64,000 nt of DNA, taken from Nitrospira sp. CR1.3. GTDB taxonomy: Bacteria; Nitrospirota; Nitrospiria; Nitrospirales; Nitrospiraceae. Positions 23,228 through 31,727 of the stretch are shown here, piece after piece. Each line of letters begins with the position of its first letter. The first letter of the stretch is position 1. The notes under the pieces were generated by a model. The model saw only the letters and a list, made by a program, of their open reading frames with translations. It did not search any database and was not told the origin of the DNA. Both the position numbers and the translations under genes were made by a program. The stretch is from NCBI GenBank assembly GCA_014055525.1, contig WIAH01000014.1:1-64000 (forward strand), in the 5' to 3' direction.

Positions 23228-25504
23228 ATGAGCACTCAGGCTCCGAGAACAACAGAACCTCCCCCGAGACAAATTAGGACAGGTTCCGTCGCCTCAGCCG
23301 TGAGGAGCTTGTTGTTTTCGGTGCTCAGCAGTTTCTTGACCATCCATGCGTTCCATTCAAGCATCTTGGCACAGCCGCTCTCGCCTGAATCATCTGAGAA
23401 GACTTCAAAGGAACCACCTGAATCGGCGCCCCTAGACCTTCCTCCCACAGATGCAAAGGCCCAGGATGGCAAGATCGAAGAAATGGAGCTTGCCAAAGAA
23501 GAAGAAAGCGTGGCGCGCGAGAAAACAAGTCACGCGTCTATCGGTCGCGGCATGTTTCCGTCAGAAGAGACACCGATCTCTGAATCCCCTTCCAACGTGT
23601 ACATCATCACGGATGATGATATCAGGCAGTCCGGGGCCATTGATATCCCAACGATTCTTCGCAGCGTACCCGGCATTGAGGTGATGCAGGTCACTGGGGC
23701 AGATTTCAACGTCAGCGCCCGTGGCAACAACCAACTCCGTGCCAACAAGATGTTGGTCCTCGTTGACGGCCGCTCGATCTATTTAGACGTCCAAGGCGAA
23801 GTGCTCTGGAAAAATATTCCGGTTACCTTGCCCGAGATCAAACGAATTGAGGTCCTAAAGGGCCCGGCTGGAGCGATCTACGGCTTCAACGCCTTCGATG
23901 GGGTGATCAATATCATCACGAAATCTGCGAAAGAGATCAAGGGATCGTCCCCTGCGGGTGGCATACTACAATTCGGTGGCGGGGAATTCGGCACGATATC
24001 GAGCGCAGCTATTGTCGGAGTGACAGACAAAGCGGAAAAGTGGGGGCTGCGTCTCTCTGCCGGTCACAATCAGACGAATCAGTGGAACAATCGCGACTCA
24101 CTGGCCTTTCGCAATAACCTCTTCAACGGCCAAGTAGAACACCATTTTTCCGATGACTCCAAAGTTACGCTACAAGGTGGAATTGTGGATTCCAACCGCT
24201 ACATGGGACCATGGGTAGATGCTTTGCAGACCAATCAACAACCGATGCAGCGCTATACGAACGTCGTCTACGAACGGCCCGACTTCTTCATTCGAGCCTT
24301 TTGGACCGGGAATCAACAGCCAGGAACGTTGACGGCCAATCCTCTCGTTGCCCAGTTTTTTAGGGTCACGGACAATAACGGAAACACAAATTTGTTTATT
24401 AATTCGAATAGCTACAACGTCGAAGTGCAGAAGGTGTTGAGTTTATGGGCGAACAACCGTCTGACTGTAGGCGCCAACTATCGCTACAACACAGCGAGCA
24501 GTAACTTCATAGGGGGAGACGGAAATGCGTATGAACATCGTGTAGGGCTGTACCTGCAGGATGAGTGGCGTCTGACATCCAATCTGACCGCCGTCGCGGG
24601 GCTTCGCTATGACATTGATTCCTTCATCAATCCGACGATTAGTCCCCGAGCAGCAATCATCTATTCTCCATGGACTGATCACACGTTTCGTGCCGAGATA
24701 TCGGTCGGTTATCGGCCTCCGACGATCTTCGAGACAAGAACTTCGAACAGGGGATTCGTCAGCTTTACCTTGCCTGTCCCACCGATAACGATAACTACGC
24801 CGACACAGTTGAATGGAAACCCAAACCTCGCGCCCGAGCAAATTATTTCATACAACCTAGGATACCAAGGGTGGTATTGGAAGCATCGGGTGAGGGCCAG
24901 AGTAGACGGGTTTTACAATCATATCTCGGACTTGATCAGCATTGCGTCATTTTCCCAAACGAATATTTCATTTGCAAACGGCGGCAACCAGGGTCAAGGA
25001 GCACTCGCCGGTACTGCCGGTGGAGGTTCGGCCGACATCTACGGCGGTGAGGCGGGATTCGAGGTCTGGCCGAGACCATGGCTTTCGGCTTTTGCGAATA
25101 CGTCACTCGTCAAAATTCACCAGACCTACTCGTTGAATAACCGTGTCGCTCGTGGCGCTCCGGAGTGGAAAGCCAACGCCGGCATTCGGGCAGAGCATGA
25201 GAGTGGACTCAACGGACAGTTGCTCCTTCATTATGTCGCAGCAGCAACATACCCAGTTGATCCATTTTTCCAGACTGCGGCCGCTCCTCCATTCAACGGG
25301 TCTCCAGCTCCACTCAACACAGTTGGCAGCTACATCCTGTTTAACCCTCGTGTGGCATGGAAGTTCTGGCGGGAAAAAGGCAAAGGACGAGAGGCTGAAA
25401 TCGCAGTGGCCGGATTCAACGCGATCAATGACAAGCACAAGGAATCTCCCATAGGTGAAACCATCGGCAGCCGTTGGATGGGATGGCTGACAGTACGGTA
25501 CTAA
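23228..25504 (+). CDS. TonB-dependent outer-membrane receptor
   Basis: A 758-residue TonB-dependent receptor. After an N-terminal hydrophobic export signal (about 26-49) and a charged linker comes the plug domain: NVYIITDDDIRQSGAIDIPT, VPGIEVMQVTGADFNVSARG, MLVLVDGRSIY and IEVLKGPAGAIYGFNAFDGV, followed by a barrel (YLQDEWRLTSNLTAVAGLRY, NLAPEQIISYNLGY) ending in WLTVRY. These receptors import scarce ligands such as metal chelates, cobalamin or sugars using TonB energy. It lies 76 bp upstream of a RiPP precursor on the same strand, so the peptide or its metal complex is a candidate ligand. AGGAG precedes the start at slightly long spacing. Confidence 0.88.
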   Translation: MSTQAPRTTEPPPRQIRTGSVASAVRSLLFSVLSSFLTIHAFHSSILAQPLSPESSEKTSKEPPESAPLDLPPTDAKAQDGKIEEMELAKEEESVAREKTSHASIGRGMFPSEETPISESPSNVYIITDDDIRQSGAIDIPTILRSVPGIEVMQVTGADFNVSARGNNQLRANKMLVLVDGRSIYLDVQGEVLWKNIPVTLPEIKRIEVLKGPAGAIYGFNAFDGVINIITKSAKEIKGSSPAGGILQFGGGEFGTISSAAIVGVTDKAEKWGLRLSAGHNQTNQWNNRDSLAFRNNLFNGQVEHHFSDDSKVTLQGGIVDSNRYMGPWVDALQTNQQPMQRYTNVVYERPDFFIRAFWTGNQQPGTLTANPLVAQFFRVTDNNGNTNLFINSNSYNVEVQKVLSLWANNRLTVGANYRYNTASSNFIGGDGNAYEHRVGLYLQDEWRLTSNLTAVAGLRYDIDSFINPTISPRAAIIYSPWTDHTFRAEISVGYRPPTIFETRTSNRGFVSFTLPVPPITITTPTQLNGNPNLAPEQIISYNLGYQGWYWKHRVRARVDGFYNHISDLISIASFSQTNISFANGGNQGQGALAGTAGGGSADIYGGEAGFEVWPRPWLSAFANTSLVKIHQTYSLNNRVARGAPEWKANAGIRAEHESGLNGQLLLHYVAAATYPVDPFFQTAAAPPFNGSPAPLNTVGSYILFNPRVAWKFWREKGKGREAEIAVAGFNAINDKHKESPIGETIGSRWMGWLTVRY

Positions 25505-25580
25505 TTACGATGCCGGACGTTTACTCAGTGCGCTACCTGTCAACTGCATGTATCACAAAACATAACAGAGGAGGTGTGCG

Positions 25581-25883
25581 ATGGGAGTAGGTATTCCGCC
25601 GCCCGTTATATCCGATACGTTGAAGGATATTCTTCCTGATAATCTCAGGAATGCGGCTCATCATTGGGATCCCAAGTTCGATAGTATCACACGCGGCGAT
25701 CTTATGCGATTGGGCGGGTGGATGCCTCCAAAACCTGGTGCCAATCCACCGTACGAGGTGCCACCGAGTCCAGTTTTCCAAAGCCTAAGTCTGGTAGAAA
25801 TGAGAAATCTCGCCAAAATCTTGGAAGAATACAACCAGCTGACTTATGGACATTCCGTATATTTCTGCTGCTCTTGCGCTTAG
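25581..25883 (+). CDS. RiPP precursor peptide 1 (YFCCSCA core)
   Basis: A 100-residue peptide with GAGGAGGTG before its ATG. A leader (TLKDILPDNLRNAAHHWDPK, then ITRGDLMRLGGW) is followed by a Pro-rich spacer, a second helix (LAKILEEYNQLTYG) and the end HSVYFCCSCA. Precursor 2 keeps the leader motif ITRGDLMRL, the ILEEYN/ILEKYN helix, YG and the YFCCSC end, while the spacer differs. All Cys lie in the last five residues, the expected site of thiazole formation by the adjacent YcaO and SagB-type enzymes. No Gly-Gly cleavage site is seen; the leader may be cut near the YG. Product chemistry is inferred from gene context. Confidence 0.85.
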   Translation: MGVGIPPPVISDTLKDILPDNLRNAAHHWDPKFDSITRGDLMRLGGWMPPKPGANPPYEVPPSPVFQSLSLVEMRNLAKILEEYNQLTYGHSVYFCCSCA

Positions 25884-25973
25884 CAGGTCAAAGGGCTTGA
25901 GGGCAAGGAAAACAAAGGAGATGCCAACACGCGAGTCATACTTAGAGTAAGAAATCACACTAGGAGGAACAAG

Positions 25974-26330
25974 ATGGCTGCGCCAGACCAAGCACAAACC
26001 CTTGATCAGATTTTACCAGACACTTTAAAGACAAACGTTCATGGCTGGAAGACAAAATATGCAGGCATCACACGGGGCGATTTGATGAGATTGGCCGGGT
26101 TTTCTCCAGTAAGAGACATCCGTGAGAGACAAGAGGACTGGAAACCTGTTCCGAACCTAGGGCCCTATAATGGCCCTGGAGGCCCATACCCTAATGGTGG
26201 TCCTGGCAATTTGAGTGGAGTACTACTTCAGTTGAACGCCCAAGATATGATCACTCTATCTCGGATTTTGGAAAAGTACAATGGGATGTCCTACGGGACA
26301 TCCCTCTATTTCTGCTGTTCATGCGTGTAA
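25974..26330 (+). CDS. RiPP precursor peptide 2 (YFCCSCV core)
   Basis: A 118-residue paralogue with AGGAGG before the ATG. Shared parts: QTLDQILPDTLKTNVHGW, ITRGDLMRLAGFSP, an ILEKYNGMSYG helix and the end TSLYFCCSCV. The middle is longer and different, rich in Gly, Pro and Asn (GPYNGPGGPYPNGGPGN). Three Cys and one Ser in the last five residues, plus Ser/Thr just before, are the likely heterocyclised residues. The final residue changes from Ala to Val between the precursors, so two related products are expected. Confidence 0.85.
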   Translation: MAAPDQAQTLDQILPDTLKTNVHGWKTKYAGITRGDLMRLAGFSPVRDIRERQEDWKPVPNLGPYNGPGGPYPNGGPGNLSGVLLQLNAQDMITLSRILEKYNGMSYGTSLYFCCSCV

Positions 26331-26411
26331 CGTTCTAAAGTCGAAACACCTAGATATTGGCTGGCAGAACACTTGTCAGCCAATATCTGCACACATTCTA
26401 AGAGGGAATTG

Positions 26412-27506
26412 ATGCATCCTCTCGCCAACGGGACACGATTGAAGGCCCTCCCAATCCAATTGTTACACGTTAAGAATGGTATTGTGCTGAAACGGGGTTG
26501 CTGTGAGTTCATGGTCAGTGGAAACGGGTCTGCAGAAGCGGTTCACCGCATCCTTCTCGCGACTTCAAACGATAATCTAAACTCAACTGAAATCTGTGCC
26601 ATTTTTGCTGCTCCAGACCGGCCCGCCATCGAACGCCTGATTGGTCAATTAGCAGATCGGCGGTTTCTCGTACCGAGTGACTTACAAGACCCGCTTATGG
26701 ATGACGGAATTGAAAGAAGTCTTGAGGTTTTTTACTGGCACTTTGGCGCGCAAGAGATAGTAGCCGAGGAACGATTGAACAAGTCCTCACTGGCGATACT
26801 TGGCGTCAACACAATTTCACGTCAACTGGCCATGACTCTTGCATCGTCCAATGTGGTCAATTTTGACGTCATCGACTATCCGTTGCTCCGAAATCTACGC
26901 CTGTTTGACAGCAATACCGACTCACAGCTACGTGATTGGCCTACCCATCTTAAGGCACCTATGGGTTTCGCAAGATGGCTAGAGGAGACACGAGTGAGAC
27001 AGTTGGGATGTCTTATCGTCACATCTGATTTTGGATGGTCCCCGTCCGTGCGCGAATGGAATAAATTTTGCGTCGACCAAAAAATTGTGTTCTTTTCAGC
27101 TATCCTTCAGAATTTCATCGGTCAAGTCGGTCCAATAGTCATTCCGGGAGAGTCCGCATGCCTCGAATGCGTTAGAGCCCGACAAAATTCGAACATGGAT
27201 GATGTCGAGATCATGTGTACTCCAGAAGATGCAGCGTTTGAAGGACAGCGTGTGACCGGCTTTCACCCTTCTATGTCATCTATTGTCGGCGATATTGCAG
27301 CTTTTGAACTGACACGATTTTTCAGCGGCGTCATTCCCATGAGGAAGATTGGGACGTTGATCGAAGTAAATCTATTGACGATGAAGATGATACCGAGGAA
27401 AATTCTCAAAGTTCCTCGGTGTCCTGTTTGCAGTCCTTTGAACACACGCTCCTCAACTACGCACAAGAAGACACAATTTGCCGGGGCAACTCGAGTAGAC
27501 CCATGA
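26412..27506 (+). CDS. RRE/ThiF-like cyclodehydratase partner (ocin-ThiF)
   Basis: A 364-residue protein of the TOMM leader-binding, E1-like class. The N-terminal 85 residues look like a winged-helix RiPP recognition element (ILLATSNDNLNSTEICAIFA, IERLIGQLADRRFLV). An E1/ThiF-like fold follows, with two Cys-x2-Cys pairs (250/253 in ACLECVRA; 337/340 in CPVCSP) expected to bind zinc. Such proteins bind the precursor leader and present it to the YcaO enzyme. The ATG at 26412 is chosen over one 39 bases upstream because AGAGGG precedes it and the fold starts there. It overlaps the YcaO start by 4 bp. Confidence 0.85.
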   Translation: MHPLANGTRLKALPIQLLHVKNGIVLKRGCCEFMVSGNGSAEAVHRILLATSNDNLNSTEICAIFAAPDRPAIERLIGQLADRRFLVPSDLQDPLMDDGIERSLEVFYWHFGAQEIVAEERLNKSSLAILGVNTISRQLAMTLASSNVVNFDVIDYPLLRNLRLFDSNTDSQLRDWPTHLKAPMGFARWLEETRVRQLGCLIVTSDFGWSPSVREWNKFCVDQKIVFFSAILQNFIGQVGPIVIPGESACLECVRARQNSNMDDVEIMCTPEDAAFEGQRVTGFHPSMSSIVGDIAAFELTRFFSGVIPMRKIGTLIEVNLLTMKMIPRKILKVPRCPVCSPLNTRSSTTHKKTQFAGATRVDP

Positions 27507-28834
27507 TTACGTGTGCGCCAGCTTTGCAACGTCTCTTTGGTGTGCTGGATTACTTGGTTGATGAACGGGTTGGAGTCGTTCGTCATTTGACCGAGCTTGA
27601 GCGCGAACCTGGCGCACCTGAGTTTTTTCATTTCTTTGCCAAGACATGCGATACGCGCGCATTTAACCAGCAGCGGAATCACGGGAATGCCGGCGGAGCT
27701 TCAACGGAACGTGGCTTGGCTATGGCGAAGGCGATTGGGGAAGCAGTTGAACGGTATTGTTCGGCATTTTACGAGCGTGATGATTTAACTTTTACTTCCT
27801 TCGCGGAAGCCTCAGTTCCGTGCACGGATCCCTCTAGATTCGCTCTCTATCTAGACAGGCAATACAGGCAACCCTATTTTCCTTATGTTCCCTTTGGAAG
27901 AAATACACCAGTGTATTGGACGCACGCATGCGACGCGGTTACCGGAGATAAAGTGTATGTGCCTGCTGCGATGGTCTTTATGCCATATTATTTTCATGAT
28001 CAACGAGGAGAACAGCCCATTACGCAACGAATCTCGACGGGTCTGGCTTGTCACTGCAGTTGGCCCGAGGCTGCGATATCAGCTATTTGCGAAGTCATTG
28101 AGCGGGACGCATTTACGATTACTTGGCAAAGCATGCTTGGTCCTCCCCATATCCTGAACGACACCTTGAGTGACGAAAACACCGATCTGATCAAAAGAAT
28201 TGAGCACACAGGTGCGCGTGTCACCCTATTAAATATCACGCTAGAGCATGGTGTCCCGACGGTTCTAGCGGTTGCCCACCAACGAGGCCTTTCCGCGCCA
28301 GCATTGATCTTTGCCGCTTCCGCAAGCCTTGACCCTGAAATGGCTGCCCGTAAGAGCCTTGAAGAGCTTGCCCACACCTGGAGGCTAGCGCACCAGCTCA
28401 AGACAAGATTTCCTCCTCTTGTCCCAGGGCCATATTTCGAAAAGGTAAAAAACCAAGATGATCATGTTCACCTTTATTGTGACCATGCCAACACTTCACT
28501 GGCGGAATTCCTGTTTAATTCCTCTCGTCGGATCAATTTCCAGCAAATCGCCAAAATTTCAACAGGGGATGCTGAACAGGATTTGCAAAACATTGTTGAA
28601 AGACTTTTTCTTACGGGACACAAGGTACTGCTGGCAGACCTCACTACCACCGACATACGAGATCTTGGTCTTTGGGTTGTCCGAGCCATTATTCCTGGGT
28701 TCCATCCACTCTTTATCGGACACCATCTTCGAGCCCAAGGAGGTAGTCGACTCTGGGAGGTGCCACAACGACTCGGCTATAGAGGTATATTCAGGGAAAC
28801 CGGAGACAATCCTGCTCCTCACCCCTATCCTTAA
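27503..28834 (+). CDS. YcaO-domain azoline-forming cyclodehydratase
   Basis: A 443-residue YcaO protein. The ATP/Mg-binding signatures are clear: NAGGASTERGLAMAKAIGEA, VERYCSAFYE and the second acidic motif AAISAICEVIERDAF. The chain ends PAPHPYP, matching the C-terminal Pro-x-Pro-x-Pro motif of azoline-forming YcaO enzymes. Known members use ATP to convert Cys, Ser or Thr side chains into thiazolines or oxazolines. The ATG at 27503 overlaps the upstream stop (ATGA); the frame is open further up but only inside the neighbour. The YFCCSC precursor ends are the obvious substrates. Confidence 0.92.
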   Translation: MITCAPALQRLFGVLDYLVDERVGVVRHLTELEREPGAPEFFHFFAKTCDTRAFNQQRNHGNAGGASTERGLAMAKAIGEAVERYCSAFYERDDLTFTSFAEASVPCTDPSRFALYLDRQYRQPYFPYVPFGRNTPVYWTHACDAVTGDKVYVPAAMVFMPYYFHDQRGEQPITQRISTGLACHCSWPEAAISAICEVIERDAFTITWQSMLGPPHILNDTLSDENTDLIKRIEHTGARVTLLNITLEHGVPTVLAVAHQRGLSAPALIFAASASLDPEMAARKSLEELAHTWRLAHQLKTRFPPLVPGPYFEKVKNQDDHVHLYCDHANTSLAEFLFNSSRRINFQQIAKISTGDAEQDLQNIVERLFLTGHKVLLADLTTTDIRDLGLWVVRAIIPGFHPLFIGHHLRAQGGSRLWEVPQRLGYRGIFRETGDNPAPHPYP

Positions 28835-28851
28835 AGTTAAGCGGTAGTTCG

Positions 28852-29685
28852 ATGACCGATGAGCTGTGGCAAAGGATCTTGCTTCCGCCTGGTAACGACG
28901 ACGAGGTTTGGGAACTCTTCCACGAGAATTCGAAAATTGGCAGGCACAGTTACGCTTTTCCCATTGAAGAAGTGCGCGAAAAGGCACGCGAGTTTCATGA
29001 ATCTCTTCCCTACGAAACATATCCGTCGATCTCTCTTCCTTCACCACTGAGTGCCTTCCAGATGCCTCTTGAAAAAGCTATTCTCGGACGAGTATCCGTG
29101 CGTCATTTTGAACCACATACGCTCAACCTAGAAAGTCTCGCCACGCTTCTCCATTACGCCTATGGCGTGAACCGAGTAAGCGAGGATTCGACTCTTGCTC
29201 GTCCCTGTCGCGTAGTTCCATCAGGCGGAGCCCTTTATCCACTGGAGATCTATTTACACAGCACTCGAATCGAAGGACAGGCAGAGGGCCTGTATCACTA
29301 CAACCCGTCGACGAATAGTCTTCAACTGCTACATCAGGAAGACGGGACAGATCTTATCGCACAGACCGTTGTGCAGCCCCAGATTGTGTTAGGTGCGACG
29401 ATTGTGCTGTTTATTACTGGTGTCTTTAATCGGGCCATTTTCAAATACGGCGATCGAGGCTACCGATTTACCCTATTGGAAGCTGGGCACGTGGCGCAAA
29501 ATCTGAACCTGGTTTCTCAGTGCCTTGACCTTGGGTGTTTAAACATCGGAGGGTTTTTTGATCGTGAAGTTGACGATTACTTAGGCATCGATGGACTAAC
29601 ACATTCCACTATATACATGATGGCGATTGGAAAAGTACGGGAATTCAAGGGCCCAGAGGAAGGCAATCCACGATTTTTACCTTGA
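28852..29685 (+). CDS. SagB-type FMN-dependent dehydrogenase
   Basis: A 277-residue nitroreductase-fold protein of the SagB class: GRVSVRHFEPHTLNLESLAT, RVVPSGGALYPLEIYLHSTR and EGLYHYNPSTNSLQLL in the first half, then LLEAGHVAQNLNLVSQCLDL in the second. These are the characteristic SagB-type motifs. Known members oxidise azolines to aromatic azoles using FMN, so mature thiazoles rather than thiazolines are predicted. It starts 17 bp after the YcaO gene. Confidence 0.92.
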   Translation: MTDELWQRILLPPGNDDEVWELFHENSKIGRHSYAFPIEEVREKAREFHESLPYETYPSISLPSPLSAFQMPLEKAILGRVSVRHFEPHTLNLESLATLLHYAYGVNRVSEDSTLARPCRVVPSGGALYPLEIYLHSTRIEGQAEGLYHYNPSTNSLQLLHQEDGTDLIAQTVVQPQIVLGATIVLFITGVFNRAIFKYGDRGYRFTLLEAGHVAQNLNLVSQCLDLGCLNIGGFFDREVDDYLGIDGLTHSTIYMMAIGKVREFKGPEEGNPRFLP

Positions 29686-29697
29686 AGGAGCACAGAC

Positions 29698-31158
29698 ATG
29701 CCAATTAGCCTTGATGATTCTAAAATTAATTACGATTCCCCTGAATACGAGGAAATGCTCAACGATTTACAGGGAAACATCTTAAAGGGGCATGGTCGAG
29801 ACTACAATGTCTCGATTGTGCTCCGATTCAAGACAAATCAAAAGACAAAGGCTGCTGAATTCATTCGCACTCTTGCTGAGAACACCATTACCTCCACAAA
29901 GCGACAACTCCAACAGATAGCGGATTATCGTTCTCGGCGAATTCGAGGCCAATTATTTGCTAACTTGTGTCTTTCATATAAAGGTTATCAGTTTTTTGGG
30001 TATTCCCAGGACCAAATACCTGCTGATCCTCGCTTCCGCGCTGGCATGAAGCAAGTGGGGCAGATTCTAAATGATCCAGATCCCAGCCAGTGGGAAGCGC
30101 CCTATCAAAATGACAGTCATGCCATTGTCTTACTCGCGAATGACAGTGAGCTAACTCTTCAAGGTCAGGCTCGACAAATTCTTCAAAGGGTAAAGGAAAA
30201 CGACATCGCCGATATTTTGACTGTTGAGTACGGTGTCGCACTAAAGAATGAGGCAGACGAGCCTATCGAACATTTTGGATATGTTGACGGAATCAGCCAG
30301 CCACTCTTCTTTAAACAGGATATAGATAGAACCAAGAGAGATAGCGGACTAAATGAATACGATGACTTTAGCCGGTTCGATTCCACCGCCTCGCTAGGGC
30401 TCGTTTTAGTGCGAGATCCTAACGGAAGATCTGCGGATAGCTTCGGAAGTTATATGGTATTCCGAAAGCTCGAGCAAAATGTCAGAGGATTTAAGGAAGA
30501 ATTGGAGCGACTAGCAGACGCACTGGGATTGAAGGGAGAGACAGCGCGCGATAGAGCAGGTGCAATGGTCATAGGTAGATTTGAGGATGGGACCCCCCTT
30601 ATCACACAAGAATTGGATGGAGGGACCTATTCGAACGATTTCAACTACGCCGGAGAAAATGGAGCCAAGTGCCCATTCCATGCCCATATCCGAAAAACAA
30701 ATCCGCGCGGGGAAACGGTCGTACAGGATTTTAGGTATGACGAAGCGGCCTTATACCAAGAGGAACGGGCTCATCGCATAGTTAGAAGAGGTATCACCTA
30801 CGGCAAGAGAAATGTAGAGCCCTATGAGAATCCGCTTCCTGAAGAATGCCCCACAGCCGGGGTAGGGGTATTATTCATGTGTTTTCAAAGTGACATCGCC
30901 AAGCAGTTTGAATTTATCCAGATTCAGATGTCGAACAACTCCGAATTTCCGCGCCCAAGCACTGGCATTGACCCGCTTATTGGCCAAGGACAGGCTTCAT
31001 CGTCGCAATCGTGGCCGCAGGAGTGGGGAAAACCGGAGAGTATTCAGTTCGATTTTACTAGATGCGTGACCCTGAAGGGGGGCGAGTATTTCTTCATGCC
31101 CAGTATAAGCTTTCTGAAAACCATCTCCACTGCGACTCCCCAGGAGCCAGTGTATTGA
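29698..31158 (+). CDS. Dyp-type peroxidase in RiPP operon
   Basis: A 486-residue Dyp-type heme peroxidase: LNDLQGNILKGHGRDY at the N-terminus, GXXDG as FGYVDGISQP (Asp197), proximal ligand His330 in CPFHAHIRKTNPRGE, and GGEYFFMPS near the end. No signal peptide or encapsulin tag is seen. It begins 12 bp after the SagB-type gene with AAGGAG, so it appears to be part of the operon. Dyp enzymes oxidise dyes, porphyrins and phenols with peroxide; here Tyr residues near the core, the azoles or a metal complex could be targets. It is a distant relative of the Dyp half of the fusion at 4988-7801. Confidence 0.9.
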   Translation: MPISLDDSKINYDSPEYEEMLNDLQGNILKGHGRDYNVSIVLRFKTNQKTKAAEFIRTLAENTITSTKRQLQQIADYRSRRIRGQLFANLCLSYKGYQFFGYSQDQIPADPRFRAGMKQVGQILNDPDPSQWEAPYQNDSHAIVLLANDSELTLQGQARQILQRVKENDIADILTVEYGVALKNEADEPIEHFGYVDGISQPLFFKQDIDRTKRDSGLNEYDDFSRFDSTASLGLVLVRDPNGRSADSFGSYMVFRKLEQNVRGFKEELERLADALGLKGETARDRAGAMVIGRFEDGTPLITQELDGGTYSNDFNYAGENGAKCPFHAHIRKTNPRGETVVQDFRYDEAALYQEERAHRIVRRGITYGKRNVEPYENPLPEECPTAGVGVLFMCFQSDIAKQFEFIQIQMSNNSEFPRPSTGIDPLIGQGQASSSQSWPQEWGKPESIQFDFTRCVTLKGGEYFFMPSISFLKTISTATPQEPVY

Positions 31159-31365
31159 CCCTTGTAAGGACTGGTATCGTGTCGGGGGTCGTAATTACCT
31201 CGACAGTTTGGCCGCCGCCACAACTCAGAGCGGGACCAACGTCATGTGCCAAGAAGTTCTCCGCTTGACTATCTCAATTTACGGGGAGCTTACAGGGTAA
31301 ATTATTTTGGCCTGCAAAGCAGATTGGAAACCCAGGGTTCAACATTATCAAATCCGATCCACCCT

Positions 31366-31383
31366 AGAATCTAATCCGATTCA
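31366..31383 (+). promoter_or_regulatory. Activator dyad, fifth microprotein
   Basis: AGAATC-TAATCC-GATTCA, one base from the TGAATC-N6-GATTCA dyad. Its centre lies about 95 bp upstream of the -24 GG. Confidence 0.5.
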
Positions 31384-31467
31384 GACCAATCTCAACTGAT
31401 CTCCCCCTGCTCGTCGAATTCCAGGCAATCCGGCGTGGATTCCATGCCAACAGCGCACAGGAGCCAA

Positions 31468-31483
31468 TGGCACAAGGCTTGCT
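31468..31483 (+). promoter_or_regulatory. Sigma-54-type promoter, fifth microprotein
   Basis: TGGCACAAGGCTTGCT fits the consensus TGGCAC-N5-TTGCW at every fixed position, with GG and GC 10 bases apart. It is the best sigma-54-type match I noticed in the window. The start codon at 31551 is about 70 bases downstream. An in-frame ATG at 31467 overlaps this promoter and is therefore unlikely to be the start. Confidence 0.7.
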
Positions 31484-31550
31484 GACTTCATGGGTGGGAT
31501 CCTCACTAGAGCACAAGTTCACTGATGGCCAAAAGGGAAAGGATCTTCTC

Positions 31551-31727
31551 ATGCCACAGGACCTGGTGATTGGAGTCCTCCTCGCAGGATTGGTCGGGCT
31601 TATTTGGGCCATGACGATCTCGCTGCTCTGGACTGATCCATCGGGGCCTGGTGCGCCGGATGCACAGGCTTCCACTGACCAGCCGGAGCAGGGAGAGGCC
31701 GGACACAAGCACACCGTTGCCGCATGA
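31551..31727 (+). CDS. Single-TM small protein, sigma-54-type controlled
   Basis: A 58-residue protein: MPQDLVIGVLLAGLVGLIWA starts a single membrane helix ending LLWTD, then a hydrophilic tail rich in Pro, Gln, Glu and His (DQPEQGEAGHKHTVAA). AAAGGA precedes the ATG at 31551. Its start-helix-Trp-Asp layout recalls the 28-residue microproteins but the sequence is different and a soluble tail is added. Its stop overlaps the next start by 4 bp. The dyad and promoter upstream place it in the same probable regulon. Function unknown. Confidence 0.62.
   Translation: MPQDLVIGVLLAGLVGLIWAMTISLLWTDPSGPGAPDAQASTDQPEQGEAGHKHTVAA

Noticed and set aside
25921-25950. Tiny frame (MPTRESYLE) between the two RiPP precursors
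   Set aside because: GGAG abuts its ATG with almost no spacing and there is no conserved feature; it is probably chance.
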